NCBI RefSeq assembly: GCF_014174215.1
Contig: NZ_JABEQL010000006.1
Location: 1 to 64,000 of the forward strand
Direction of reading: 5' to 3'
From: Gluconacetobacter tumulicola
GTDB taxonomy: Bacteria; Pseudomonadota; Alphaproteobacteria; Acetobacterales; Acetobacteraceae
Length of the DNA stretch: 64,000 nucleotides
Positions 8,251 to 17,336 of this stretch are shown in pieces. Position 1 is the stretch's first letter, and the number at the start of each line of letters is the position of its first letter. The notes beneath the pieces are model-generated. The model did not search any database and was not told the DNA's origin. It worked only from the letters and a program-made list of their open reading frames with translations. Made by a program: the position numbers and the translations under genes.

Positions 8251-9297
8251 TTACGACACGCGTCCGCGCGCGGCGACGGGAATGCAATCCAGTACCCGGT
8301 CGCCGGAGACGAGATAGACATGGTCGAACATGTTGCTGACCACGCAGGCATGATTGGGCACGATGCGCAGGCGCGCGCCGATCTCGGGCAGGCCGTGTTC
8401 GGCGCGCAGGATGCCGTGTTCCTCGCTCAGGCCGCTCACGATCGCCTGCGGGCAGGCGGGAACATGGCCGAATCCTTCCATGCCCAGCAGGTCGCTGGTC
8501 AGGCTCTTGGTCCCGGCATCGATGATCGCCCGGTCGGGGCGCGGCTTGCTGACCACGGTCGCCAGCACGGTCAGGGCACAATCCGCCATCGTGGCGGCAC
8601 CGGCGGCGACCTGTGAGCGGTCCATGTAGACGTAGGTGCCGGGCCGGTATTCCGTCAGTCCCGGAGTGGTGTGTGCCCGCCACAGGTCCGGCGTGCCGCC
8701 AGCCGAAACCGTGCCCACCGGTACCGAGGCGGCACTGAACACCGCAAGCGCGCGGTCGATCCATGCGGCCATCTCGGCGGTCTTGCCGGCTGCGGGATAG
8801 GTCATCAGGCCCGCGAAGCGCGCGCCCCCGCCCAGCGTGGCGGCAAGCGTCAGCGCGTCTTCCGGCGTCTGCACGCCGCAGCGGCCGCCACCGGTGTCGC
8901 ATTCGATCAGCACGTCGAACGACACATCCGCTGCGCGCGCGATGTCGTTGTAGCCCGCGACGGTGTACGGGCTGTCGGCGGCGACGGTCAGGCGCACCCG
9001 GCGCGCCAGCGCCGCCAGCCGCGTCAGCTTGTCGATGCCCACCAGGTTGTAGCTGATCAGGATGTCGTCCAGCCCCGCGTCGGCCATCACCTCGGCCTCG
9101 CCCAGCTTCTGGCAGGTGATGCCCCGGGCCCCGGCTTCGACCTGCAGGCGCGCGAAGGCCGGGATCTTGTGGGTCTTGATATGGGGGCGCAGGGCGAAGC
9201 CGTGCGTGTTCGCATAGGTCTGGGCGCGGCCGATATTGGCCTTCACCCGGTCGATGTCGACCAGGACGCAGGGGGTGGACAGCGTGTCGATATGCAT
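8251..9297 (-). CDS. D-threonine aldolase / D-3-hydroxyaspartate aldolase-type PLP enzyme
   Basis: This is a fold-type III PLP enzyme of the alanine-racemase N-terminal/DSD1-like group that acts on D-beta-hydroxy amino acids (D-threonine aldolase, D-hydroxyaspartate aldolase, D-serine dehydratase). The PLP lysine is K41 in LRPHIKTHK. The glycine-rich phosphate-binding region is VSAGGTPDLW. The C-terminal metal-binding His-x-Cys pair is H316/C318 in PNHACVVSNMFDHV. The 348-residue length is slightly under typical D-threonine aldolases. Aldol cleavage would give glycine plus an aldehyde; dehydratase activity would give an enamine, fitting the adjacent RidA gene. The start at 9297 is chosen because it begins with the family's short MHIDTL leader. 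Confidence 0.82.
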   Translation of the reverse strand: MHIDTLSTPCVLVDIDRVKANIGRAQTYANTHGFALRPHIKTHKIPAFARLQVEAGARGITCQKLGEAEVMADAGLDDILISYNLVGIDKLTRLAALARRVRLTVAADSPYTVAGYNDIARAADVSFDVLIECDTGGGRCGVQTPEDALTLAATLGGGARFAGLMTYPAAGKTAEMAAWIDRALAVFSAASVPVGTVSAGGTPDLWRAHTTPGLTEYRPGTYVYMDRSQVAAGAATMADCALTVLATVVSKPRPDRAIIDAGTKSLTSDLLGMEGFGHVPACPQAIVSGLSEEHGILRAEHGLPEIGARLRIVPNHACVVSNMFDHVYLVSGDRVLDCIPVAARGRVS

Positions 9298-9320
9298 GGC
9301 GTGACCTCGTGCGGAATGCG

Positions 9321-10667
9321 TTAGAAGAGCTGATAACAGAGCTGGAAGAGCACGGCGCCCGTCAGGGCCAGGACCGAGATGGCGGTTTCGATGACCGACC
9401 ATGTGACCAGCGTCTGGCCGACGCTCAGCCCCAGATATTCCTTGATCTGCCAGAAGACGGGATCGGTCACCGGCCCGAATGCGACCGATCCGGCGCCCGT
9501 GGCCAGCACCAGTGCCTCGGGCGTCACTAGCCCCGTCTGGGCGGCGAGGGGGGCGAGCATGGATGCCGCCGTGCTCATTGCGACGGTCGCCGAACCGGTG
9601 GCCAGCCGGACGATGGCCGCCAGGCCCCAGGCCAGCAGCAGGACCGGCATCCGCCACGAGACGGCCAGGTCGGTCAGCGCGTGCGAGACGCCGGCATCGA
9701 TCAGCGCGCGACCGAACCCGCCGCCCGCGCCGACCAGAAGCACGACGAAGGCTGTCGGTGCCAGGCAATCCTGCAGGCGGCGCGACAGAGTGGCCCATGG
9801 CGTGCCGCGCGCGATCCCCAGCGCCAGTCCGGCGAATAATGTCGCGATGACCAGCGCCATGTCGGTCGAGCCGAGCAACCCGGCGGCCCACTCCCCGGTG
9901 GCGCCGGGCAGAAGCACGCGCGCGACCTGTGCCGCCAGGATGATCAGGACGGGCGACAGCACCGCCAGCGCGCTGAGCCAGAAGGGGGGCAGCGGGCGGG
10001 CGACGTCGCGTTCGAGGAACTGGGCCTCCAGCGCGCTGATGCCGCGTACGTGCAGGCGCGGGACGATGAACCGCGCGAAGACCGGCCCCGCCAGCACGGC
10101 CGTCGGCACCATGACCGCCGTACCCAGCAGCAGCATGATGGGTACGCTGGCACCATAGGCCTGGATCGCGATTATGATCGCCGGATGCGGCGGCATCAGC
10201 GCGTGCGCCACCGACAGGCTGGAGGCCAGCGGCAGCGCCGCGAGCAGTAGAGGCTGCCCGGCCGCGCGCGCCGCGACGAAGGCCAGCGGCGCCAGCAGCA
10301 CGAAACCCACATCGAAGAATACCGGCAATCCCACCAGCAGGCCGATGGTCATCATTGCCCAATGGATGTTGCGCGGCCCGAAGCGGTCGATCAGGGTATC
10401 CGCGATGCGCTCGGCAGCGCCGCTTTCGGTCACGATGCGCCCCAGCATGGTGCCGAAGGCAATGATGAAGGCGATGTGCCCCAGCGCGTGGCCGGCGCCG
10501 TTTTCGAACGAGGCGACCGCGTCGGTCGGGGCGCGGCCGGTCGCCAGCCCCACCAGCACTGCGACGACGAACAGGGTCAGGATCGGTTCGCAGCGGAAAC
10601 GCGCAATCAGGACCATTACGGCCAGGATCGCAGCCGCGCCGACGACGATGACGAGGGGAAAGATCAT
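9321..10667 (-). CDS. GntP-family permease (gluconate or D-serine type)
   Basis: This 448-residue inner-membrane transporter belongs to the GntP family, whose members carry gluconate or, in the DsdX branch, D-serine by proton symport. About 12 to 13 hydrophobic segments are visible. The family signatures GTMLGRIVTESG, FFDVGFVLLAPL and ALMPPHPAIIIA fit. It lies 23 bp upstream of the D-threonine-aldolase-type gene in the same unit, so a D-hydroxyamino-acid substrate is more likely than gluconate; that is inference from context. The ATG at 10667 begins directly at the first membrane helix; 24 extra in-frame upstream codons are basic and probably not translated. Confidence 0.83.
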   Translation of the reverse strand: MIFPLVIVVGAAAILAVMVLIARFRCEPILTLFVVAVLVGLATGRAPTDAVASFENGAGHALGHIAFIIAFGTMLGRIVTESGAAERIADTLIDRFGPRNIHWAMMTIGLLVGLPVFFDVGFVLLAPLAFVAARAAGQPLLLAALPLASSLSVAHALMPPHPAIIIAIQAYGASVPIMLLLGTAVMVPTAVLAGPVFARFIVPRLHVRGISALEAQFLERDVARPLPPFWLSALAVLSPVLIILAAQVARVLLPGATGEWAAGLLGSTDMALVIATLFAGLALGIARGTPWATLSRRLQDCLAPTAFVVLLVGAGGGFGRALIDAGVSHALTDLAVSWRMPVLLLAWGLAAIVRLATGSATVAMSTAASMLAPLAAQTGLVTPEALVLATGAGSVAFGPVTDPVFWQIKEYLGLSVGQTLVTWSVIETAISVLALTGAVLFQLCYQLF

Positions 10668-10677
10668 GGACGGGGTA

Positions 10678-12105
10678 TCAGGCCGCGTCCGGGCGCCCGC
10701 GCACCGGCGGTTCGACCGAATCCGGCAGCGGACAGACATAGGGCGTGACGGCCATCTTCGCCGCGTGTTCGGCTTTGGCCCGGGTCAGCAGGTCGCCGTC
10801 CGTCAGGGCGTTCAGGGCGGTGGCGGCCATGATCTTGGCCGTATGCACCATCCCCTTGTGCGCGTGCCCGGTCTTGCCCTGGCCCGTCATCTGCCAGGAA
10901 TGCAACTGCGTGCCGATGGCGCAGGTCGCGCCGCGGGCCTGCACGGTCGGCACCACCCAGCTGACGTCGCCGACATCGGTGGAACCGGACGCGCCGTCGC
11001 CTTCGGCGCAGGGGGGCGCGATCAGGTCGCACAGCACAGCGTCCGGATCGTAGGGAACGCCCATGCGGTTATAGGCGGCCAGCCGGTCCTGGGGGCTGAG
11101 GGTCGCCGCGAACGCGGCCGCCACCTCGCGATCCGCCTCGTCGAACTGCGGGGGGCCGAGACGTTCGAACTGGCGGTGCATCGCCTGCTCCAGCGGGGTA
11201 TTGCCGACCAGGTTGGAGACGGCGCTGACGATTTGTTCGGAGACCCTGGTTTCCGTCATCATCGCGGCGCCGGCGGCGATCCGGCGCACGCGGTCGGCCA
11301 GGTCGCGCAGTTCCGGCAGCGTTTCGGAGCGGATCAGGTAGCGGATCGTGACGCGCGACTGCACCACATTCGGCGCGGTCCCTCCGGCGTCGATATAGGC
11401 GTAATGCAGTCGCGCGCCCTGGGGCATGTGCTCGCGCAGATAGTTTGCCCCCACATTCATCAGTTCCGCCGCGTCGAGCGCCGAGCGGCCCAGATGCGGG
11501 CTGGCGGCGGCATGCGACGCCCGGCCGATAAAGGTGAAGTCGATGCGCATGTTGGCGAGCGAGCGCGGAGCGTTGACGCCCGAAAAGGATGACGGATGCC
11601 AGGAAATCGCGATATCGACGTCGCTGAACGCACCCGCGCGCACCATGAAGGTCTTGGCTGCGCCCCCTTCCTCGGCGGGGCAGCCGTAATAGCGTACCCG
11701 CCCCTTGATGCCGTGTGCCTTCAGGTAATCCTTGACGGCGGTGGCGGCCAGCAGGGCGGAGGCGCCCAGCAGGTTGTGGCCACAGCCATGGCCGGCGCCA
11801 GAGCCCGGCATGGCGGCGGGGCTGGTGACGCCCGCCTGCTGGCTCAGGCCCGGCAAGGCGTCATATTCGCCCAGGATCGCGATCACGGGACCGTCCTCGC
11901 CGAATTCGCCCATCACCGCCGTCGGGATTCCCGCCACGGCCCGGGTCACCCGGAAGCCCTGGTTTTCCAGCGCCGCCGTGTGTTCGGCTACGGCGGCGAA
12001 TTCGTCATAGGCCAGTTCGGGCTGATCCCAGATCCGGTCCGAAAGGGCACGGAATTCGGGGACATGGTCGTCGACCAGGCCCCAGATTTCATCGCTGTTG
12101 CGCAT
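10678..12105 (-). CDS. M20-family amidohydrolase, AbgB-like
   Basis: This 475-residue enzyme resembles the B subunit of p-aminobenzoyl-glutamate hydrolase and related M20D aminoacyl hydrolases. The family's modified metal motif GAGHGCGHNLLGA takes the place of the usual HACGHDGH. YGCPAEEGGAAK gives the catalytic glutamates and FIGRASHAAASPH the dimerisation-domain histidine. STDVGDVSWVVP near the C-terminus is characteristic of AbgB-like proteins. No AbgA partner is adjacent, so p-aminobenzoyl-glutamate is not assured. AAGGAAG precedes the ATG. It lies 10 bp from the permease and 31 bp from the amidase, consistent with one operon. Confidence 0.85.
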   Translation of the reverse strand: MRNSDEIWGLVDDHVPEFRALSDRIWDQPELAYDEFAAVAEHTAALENQGFRVTRAVAGIPTAVMGEFGEDGPVIAILGEYDALPGLSQQAGVTSPAAMPGSGAGHGCGHNLLGASALLAATAVKDYLKAHGIKGRVRYYGCPAEEGGAAKTFMVRAGAFSDVDIAISWHPSSFSGVNAPRSLANMRIDFTFIGRASHAAASPHLGRSALDAAELMNVGANYLREHMPQGARLHYAYIDAGGTAPNVVQSRVTIRYLIRSETLPELRDLADRVRRIAAGAAMMTETRVSEQIVSAVSNLVGNTPLEQAMHRQFERLGPPQFDEADREVAAAFAATLSPQDRLAAYNRMGVPYDPDAVLCDLIAPPCAEGDGASGSTDVGDVSWVVPTVQARGATCAIGTQLHSWQMTGQGKTGHAHKGMVHTAKIMAATALNALTDGDLLTRAKAEHAAKMAVTPYVCPLPDSVEPPVRGRPDAA

Positions 12106-12136
12106 GATGGATCTTCCTTATGCGGCGAAACGGGAT

Positions 12137-13642
12137 TCAGGCATGCGCGCCCACCGGCGGCATGAAGCCGGGGCGCGAGGCGATGGCCGGCATGACCGCC
12201 AGCGCTTCGATGTCCGGGACAGGCCGGGACAGGCCGGGATGTCCGGCGAGAGCGGATTCGATAGCGGTGGCCACGCGCAGGACGAAGGCGTCGCCGCCAC
12301 GCGGACCGACGACCTGCAATCCGAATGGCAGGCCGCGTTCGTCCACGCCGATGGGGATGCTGATGCAGGGATGGCCGGACAGCGTCACCAGATAGGCCAG
12401 CGATAGCCAGTGGAAATAGCTGCAGGTCGGAACTTCGTCGATTTCCGCCGGATAGGGCTCGATCCATGGGCGTGGGCTGACCGTGATCGCCGGGCTGATC
12501 AGGACGTCGTGGGATTCGAAGAATTTCTGGTAGGTGCGATAGATTTTCGTCTGCCGGTCCGACGCCCAGGCATGGTCGGCCAGCGAGTATGTCGCCGCTT
12601 CCTCGACATTGGCGCGGATATTCGGGCCCAGAAGGTCGTAATGCGTCTTGTATCGCGCGCCATGCGTCGCCTGGAACAGGGCCGCGCGCAGGATCGCGAA
12701 GACTTCGTGCCCGCCGGAACAGTCGGGGGCGGCGTCCGCGCTGGAAGCGAAAAGGGCCGCGATGGCCGGGCATTTTGCACGAAACGCCCGGCGGACGATG
12801 CCTTCGGTCGGCGCGATGCCGAAATCCTCGGTCATCGCCAGGCGCAGGGTGGACAGGTCGATCGGGGTCGGGGGGAAATAACGATTGGACAGGCCGCGCA
12901 CGGGGGTGTCGGGCAGTGTATAGGACAGGGGGTCGAAGCACGAATCAGCGGCGACGACCGACAGCATCAGCGCGGTGTCCGCCGCGGTCCTGGCCATCGG
13001 CCCGTCCACGGACAGGCAGGACCAGCCGAGTACCCGGCGCTCGCTGGGGATCAGGCCGGATGACGGGCGCATGCCGACCACGCCGTTGAAGGCCGCCGGG
13101 TTGCGCAGAGACCCGCCGGTATCCGACCCGGTGCACAGCGTCGCCATGCCGCAGGCGAGCGCAGCCCCCGACCCGCCGGACGATCCGGCCGCATTGAGGG
13201 CTGGATCGAACGGATTGCCGGTCGCGCCATAGACGGGATTGCGGCTGTTCGCGCCTGCTGCCCACTCCGGCACGTTGGTCTTGCCGGTGATCACCGCGCC
13301 GGCGGCCCGCAGGGTGGCGACAAAATGCTGGTCGTGTTCGGGTACCCAGTCCCGGTATTGCGGGCTGCCGAAAGTGGTACGCAGCCCGCCCGTTACATGC
13401 GTGTCCTTGACGGCCAGCGGCACGCCGCACAGGGGGCCGGTCGGCTCGCCACGCCGCCATGCGGCTTCGGCGGCGCGCGCGGCCGCCTGGGCCGCGTCGC
13501 GATCCTCGCACACGATGGCGTTGATCGCCGGATTGACCTTGTCGGTACGGTCGTGGCAGGCGCGCAGCGCCTCGACGGGCGATGCCTTGCCCGTACGGAA
13601 CAGGTCGAGCAGTTCGATCGCGGTCGCGTCACACAATTCCAT
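12137..13642 (-). CDS. Amidase-signature family amidase
   Basis: This 501-residue enzyme uses the Ser-cisSer-Lys triad to hydrolyse amides. The lysine is K79 in LAVKDTH. The cis-serine lies in AAGSSGGSGAALA (residues 151-163). The nucleophile is S178 in CTGSDTGGSLRNPAAF. The length is right for the family (450-520). Relatives include aryl-acylamidases and enantiomer-selective amidases, and the precise substrate cannot be told apart here. Its start overlaps the end of the MFS gene by 14 bp, so it is translated from the same transcript. It has no signal peptide and is probably cytoplasmic, receiving a substrate imported by one of the two adjacent carriers. Confidence 0.88.
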   Translation of the reverse strand: MELCDATAIELLDLFRTGKASPVEALRACHDRTDKVNPAINAIVCEDRDAAQAAARAAEAAWRRGEPTGPLCGVPLAVKDTHVTGGLRTTFGSPQYRDWVPEHDQHFVATLRAAGAVITGKTNVPEWAAGANSRNPVYGATGNPFDPALNAAGSSGGSGAALACGMATLCTGSDTGGSLRNPAAFNGVVGMRPSSGLIPSERRVLGWSCLSVDGPMARTAADTALMLSVVAADSCFDPLSYTLPDTPVRGLSNRYFPPTPIDLSTLRLAMTEDFGIAPTEGIVRRAFRAKCPAIAALFASSADAAPDCSGGHEVFAILRAALFQATHGARYKTHYDLLGPNIRANVEEAATYSLADHAWASDRQTKIYRTYQKFFESHDVLISPAITVSPRPWIEPYPAEIDEVPTCSYFHWLSLAYLVTLSGHPCISIPIGVDERGLPFGLQVVGPRGGDAFVLRVATAIESALAGHPGLSRPVPDIEALAVMPAIASRPGFMPPVGAHA

Positions 13643-14864
13643 GATTGTCGGCTCCGACTGTCGGGGTGGAGGATTCTTGCGTCTGTCCGAAACGGCCCAG
13701 CGTGATGTTCAGCACCAGCGCGAGCATCCCTGCGACCAGCAGGCTGAGGAATGCGGTGGGATAGCTGCCGGACGCGGACAGGACGGCGCCGATGACCGGC
13801 GGTGCCACGAAGCCCGCGATCTGGCCGCCGAAATTGATCAGGCCGTAGCCCGTGCCGGCGATGTCCTGCGGCAGGATGCGGCCGGGCAGGCAGAGCACCG
13901 CCGCAAAGACCAGCGTCTTGAAGAAATAGAGCACGGTTTCCGCGCCGATGATCGCGATGACCGCGTTGCACCACGCCATCGCCACCAGGGCCACGCAGGA
14001 AATCACCATGCTGATGGAGATGAAATGGTCCTCGCGCCCAGCGAACCAGCGGGTCATGACCCAGCCGCCGATCAGGGCGGCCACCGTCGCGGCAAGATAG
14101 GGGATGGTCAGCAGGATACCGGCCGCCTTCAGCGACACGCCCCGCGCATGCAGCAGATAGGTCGGCATCCAGCTTTCCAGGGCCTTGTTGATGAAGCTGA
14201 CGAAGAACCAGGTCGCCATCAGCCGGTCGATCCCCGGCAGGCGCAGGACCCGCAGCATCGCATTCCCTCCGATCAGGGCAGGGGAGGGTGCCGCGGGCCG
14301 TCCGGGAGCCAGGGCCAGGAACAGCAGGGCCGACAGGACTCCGATTGCGCTCATGACGTAGAATGTCGACCGCCAGCCGAACCAGGCCAGCAGGGGCAGC
14401 AGCACCGTGGGGGCGATCAGATAGCCGAAATAGTTCGAGGACATCAGCGCCGACGGCGCCTTGTCGCGTGCGCTGGCCGGCACGGTGTCGTACAGGGCCC
14501 GCAGGCTGGCTGCGGGAAAAATGCCTTCGCCGATCCCGAACAGCAGACGCATGCACAGCAGGGCCGCCGCCGACTGCACAAGTCCGGTCCCCAGCGTGAA
14601 GGCCGACCACCCCACCAGGCCCGCGATGACGACGCGCTTCGCACCGAACCGGTCCGCCAGCCATCCGCCGGGTGCCTGCATGAACGCGTAGCTCAGATAG
14701 AAACACCCCAGCGCGAAGCCCTGCTGCACCGGCGACATGTGGATGTCGCGGATCATCGCGGGGGCCGCGAAAGGAACGGCCGCGCGGTCCAGGTAACATA
14801 CGCACCAGGCAAGATAGAGCAGCCCGAAGGTCAGGCGGGCGTCGCGGTCGGGGCGGGAGGTCAT
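13629..14864 (-). CDS. MFS transporter, ACS-like (organic anion:H+ symporter)
   Basis: This 411-residue, roughly 12-helix inner-membrane carrier is of the major facilitator superfamily. The loop 2-3 signature GGWLADRFGAKRV and the start CVCYLDRAAVPFAAPAMIRD are typical of the anion:cation symporter (ACS) group, which imports glucarate, phthalate, pantothenate and similar carboxylates. I chose the ATG at 14864; a 13-codon upstream extension is basic and overlaps the preceding gene. It is a paralogue of the next carrier upstream, from which it is separated by 7 bp. The pair could serve different enantiomers or substituents of a compound; that is inference. Confidence 0.83.
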   Translation of the reverse strand: MTSRPDRDARLTFGLLYLAWCVCYLDRAAVPFAAPAMIRDIHMSPVQQGFALGCFYLSYAFMQAPGGWLADRFGAKRVVIAGLVGWSAFTLGTGLVQSAAALLCMRLLFGIGEGIFPAASLRALYDTVPASARDKAPSALMSSNYFGYLIAPTVLLPLLAWFGWRSTFYVMSAIGVLSALLFLALAPGRPAAPSPALIGGNAMLRVLRLPGIDRLMATWFFVSFINKALESWMPTYLLHARGVSLKAAGILLTIPYLAATVAALIGGWVMTRWFAGREDHFISISMVISCVALVAMAWCNAVIAIIGAETVLYFFKTLVFAAVLCLPGRILPQDIAGTGYGLINFGGQIAGFVAPPVIGAVLSASGSYPTAFLSLLVAGMLALVLNITLGRFGQTQESSTPTVGADNHGIV

Positions 14865-14871
14865 CGACGGC

Positions 14872-16209
14872 TTATTCCGGCGGCATCTGGTCGGTGTTCG
14901 CAAGACGGCCTTTCGGGATTGCGAACATCAGAATCACGCCGCCCAGCGCCACGACCACGCTCATGCACAGGACGCCGGCGTTGACATTGCCCGTCAACTG
15001 CGTGACCCGGCCGATGAGAATCGGGCTGAAGAAACCGCCCATCAGTGCGATGGAGTTGATCAGCGCGTAGCCGCCCACCGCGCCGGGTCCGCGCAGGAAT
15101 TGCGACGGCACGGACAGGAAGATCAGATAGGCGGAATACAGGCACATCGCGGTGACGCTCAGTGCCAGCATCGTGGCGGGCAGGCTGCCGCCCGTCGTCG
15201 CGATGGCGGCCAGTCCGGCGGCCGCCAGCAGGGTCGGCCCAGCGCAATGCCAGCGCCGTTCGCCCCGCCGGTCGGATCGTCGTCCCCATCCCACGATTGC
15301 CGCGCCACCGCAGAAAAATGGAATGGCCGTCAGCAGACCGACTTGCAGATCGCCGTGCGCCCCGGCCTGCCGCAGGACGGAGGGCGCCCAGAAGCTGAGC
15401 GTGTAGATGCCGGCAATGATGCAGAAATATCCGGTGGCGAGAACGTAGAGGATCGGATCGCGCAGCACGGAGGCGAAACCGTGATGGCTGGCCCCGACGG
15501 ACGAGGCATTGTTTTCCACGATGCGGCGTTCGGCCGGGGTCAGCCAGCGCGCATCGGCCGGCCTGTCAGGCAGGAAGATCAGGACCACGAACGCCATCAG
15601 GATCGTGGGAAGGCCTTCGATGACGAACATCCAGCGCCAGCCGTCAAGACCGCCCACGTGATCCATCCCTTGCAGAAGCATGCCCGAGAGCGGGCCGGCG
15701 ACGACGCCCGAGAGGGGGGCGGCGATCTGCTGGATCGAGATTGCCGTCGCCATGCGACCGGGGGGGTACCACGATGTCATGTAGTACATCGCCGCGGGCG
15801 CGAAGCCGGCTTCGAACACGCCCAGCAGGAAACGCAGGACATAGAAGGCGTAACGGCTGCTGATCAGCCCCATGCATGCCGAAGTCAGGCCCCACAGCAC
15901 CATGATGCGGAAGAAGGTGCGTCTGGCGCCGACCTTTGGCAGCAGGAGGTTGGAGGGAATTTCGCACAGCACGTAGCCGACGAAGAAGATGCCGGCCGCG
16001 AAGCCGTAATCCTGTGGCGTAAGGCCGATCCGTTCTGAAATCTGCCGCTGCGCGAAGCCGATATTCAGCCGGTCCATGGTATCGAGCAGGTAGGAGACCG
16101 CCAGGAGCGTTGCGACGCGCAGGTCGATGCGCCGATAGAGTGCGTTCAGCGACGATTGAGGCGTCGCGAGGGGGAGATCAGGAATTGGAACGGTCCCGGC
16201 TGGGGTCAT
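14872..16209 (-). CDS. MFS transporter, ACS family, second carrier
   Basis: This 445-residue, roughly 12-helix inner-membrane symporter begins its membrane domain with DTMDRLNIGFAQRQI, a clear ACS-family signature, and carries SNLLLPKVGARR in the 2-3 loop. RVLRFLLGVFEAGFAPA-type residues are visible in TM4-5. The ATG at 16209 has AAGGAG 7 nt upstream, so it is preferred over an in-frame start 21 codons earlier. It is the first gene after a 212-bp AT-rich gap and probably heads the unit MFS-MFS-amidase-AbgB-GntP-aldolase-RidA-MlrC. Confidence 0.85.
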   Translation of the reverse strand: MTPAGTVPIPDLPLATPQSSLNALYRRIDLRVATLLAVSYLLDTMDRLNIGFAQRQISERIGLTPQDYGFAAGIFFVGYVLCEIPSNLLLPKVGARRTFFRIMVLWGLTSACMGLISSRYAFYVLRFLLGVFEAGFAPAAMYYMTSWYPPGRMATAISIQQIAAPLSGVVAGPLSGMLLQGMDHVGGLDGWRWMFVIEGLPTILMAFVVLIFLPDRPADARWLTPAERRIVENNASSVGASHHGFASVLRDPILYVLATGYFCIIAGIYTLSFWAPSVLRQAGAHGDLQVGLLTAIPFFCGGAAIVGWGRRSDRRGERRWHCAGPTLLAAAGLAAIATTGGSLPATMLALSVTAMCLYSAYLIFLSVPSQFLRGPGAVGGYALINSIALMGGFFSPILIGRVTQLTGNVNAGVLCMSVVVALGGVILMFAIPKGRLANTDQMPPE

Positions 16210-16421
16210 GACTGGGCTCCTTGGCGATACGCGGAGGCGATACGCGCGGGGCGTCTGGGTCGAAACGTCCAAGTTCAGGCGCGAAGGGGATTGACCGGTC
16301 CCGGAAACAGAAGGTCAATCTTCCATATTATTACGAATAAGATACGAAATATCCGTGGAAAGATCCATAAAAACCGTTTTAGTTTGCAAGGAGCGTTCCC
16401 GCTCCGGCTGTGTCGCGGGCA
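16210..16421 (-). promoter_or_regulatory. AT-rich promoter/operator gap with inverted repeat
   Basis: This 212-bp gap separates the N-carbamoylase gene from the long unit that starts at 16209. Its central part (about 16310-16385) is conspicuously AT-rich for this genome. A 7-bp inverted repeat, attgacc (16290-16296) and ggtcaat (16313-16319), is spaced 16 nt apart, a layout common for dimeric regulators. A promoter for the unit is likely; individual -35/-10 boxes are not clear. Confidence 0.4.
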
Positions 16422-17336
16422 TCATGTCGCGCTCAGCAGCGGATACATCGCCGGGCGGCGGTTCCTGGCGAAGTTGAACACGTGCTCCCTGATCTCGGCA
16501 CAGCGATCCAGGTCGCAGACGGCGACGATGACTTCGTCGCCGACCGTGCCGGCCATTGCCACGATCTCGCCGGTCGGGGCGACGATGCAGCTCTGCCCCA
16601 GCAGGGCGCAGCCTTCCTCGACGCCGGTCTTGCCGACGCCCACCACCCACATGCCGTTCTGATAGGCCCCGGCCTGCATGCAAAGATGGTTATGGAACGA
16701 TTGCAGGTGGTCATGGTCCGGCATCTGCGCGTAATGCAGGGGGGTGTTGTAGCCGATCGTCGCCACCTCGGCGCCGCGCAACGCCATTTCCCGATAGGTC
16801 TCGGGCCAGCGGCGATCGTTGCAGATAGCCATCGAAAAGCGCCCTCCCAGCAGAGGCACGGTCTCGAAGAATGCCTCGCCGGGTTCGAAATAACGTTTTT
16901 CCAGATGCTGGAAGGCACGCCAGGGTTCGTGTTCGGCATGGCCGGGAAGATGGATCTTCCGATAGCGCGCCACGATCTCTCCCGCCGCATCGACCATGAT
17001 CGACGTGTTGAAGCGCCGGATACGTCCGTCCTCGATCCGCTTTTCCGCGAAGCCGAACGTGAAGGAGATGCCCAGGGCGCGAGCCCGCGCGAAGAGCGGA
17101 GCCACGGCCTCGTTCGGCATGGCCGTTTCGAAGAAGATGTCGATCTCCTGCTGATCCGCCATGAACCAGCGCGGAAAGAAGGTCGTCAGCGCCAGTTCGG
17201 GAAAGACGACCATCTGCGCGCCGAGACGCGCGGCCTTGTCCAGCAGCGCAACCATGCGCGCGACGGCGGATGCCCGGGACTCATTGCGCGCGATCGGTCC
17301 CATCTGCGCGCCGGCAATGATGATTTCGCGGCTCAA
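16422..17336 (-). CDS. N-carbamoyl-D-amino-acid hydrolase (nitrilase superfamily)
   Basis: This 304-residue cytoplasmic enzyme hydrolyses N-carbamoyl-D-amino acids to D-amino acid, CO2 and ammonia. The catalytic triad falls at exactly the numbers known for Agrobacterium D-carbamoylase: E47 in VVFPELALT, K127 in YRKIHLPG and C172 in AICNDRRWPET. Family-specific stretches are LTTFFPRWF, HLEKRYFEPGE and YQNGMWVVGVGK. It overlaps the HyuC-like gene upstream by 4 bp and is translated with it. No hydantoinase gene accompanies it in this window, so the carbamoyl substrate must come from elsewhere. Confidence 0.93.
   Translation of the reverse strand: MSREIIIAGAQMGPIARNESRASAVARMVALLDKAARLGAQMVVFPELALTTFFPRWFMADQQEIDIFFETAMPNEAVAPLFARARALGISFTFGFAEKRIEDGRIRRFNTSIMVDAAGEIVARYRKIHLPGHAEHEPWRAFQHLEKRYFEPGEAFFETVPLLGGRFSMAICNDRRWPETYREMALRGAEVATIGYNTPLHYAQMPDHDHLQSFHNHLCMQAGAYQNGMWVVGVGKTGVEEGCALLGQSCIVAPTGEIVAMAGTVGDEVIVAVCDLDRCAEIREHVFNFARNRRPAMYPLLSAT

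Noticed and set aside
9321-10667. Gluconate permease (gntP) as a firm gene name
   Set aside because: The family also includes D-serine carriers and the surrounding genes handle amino acids.
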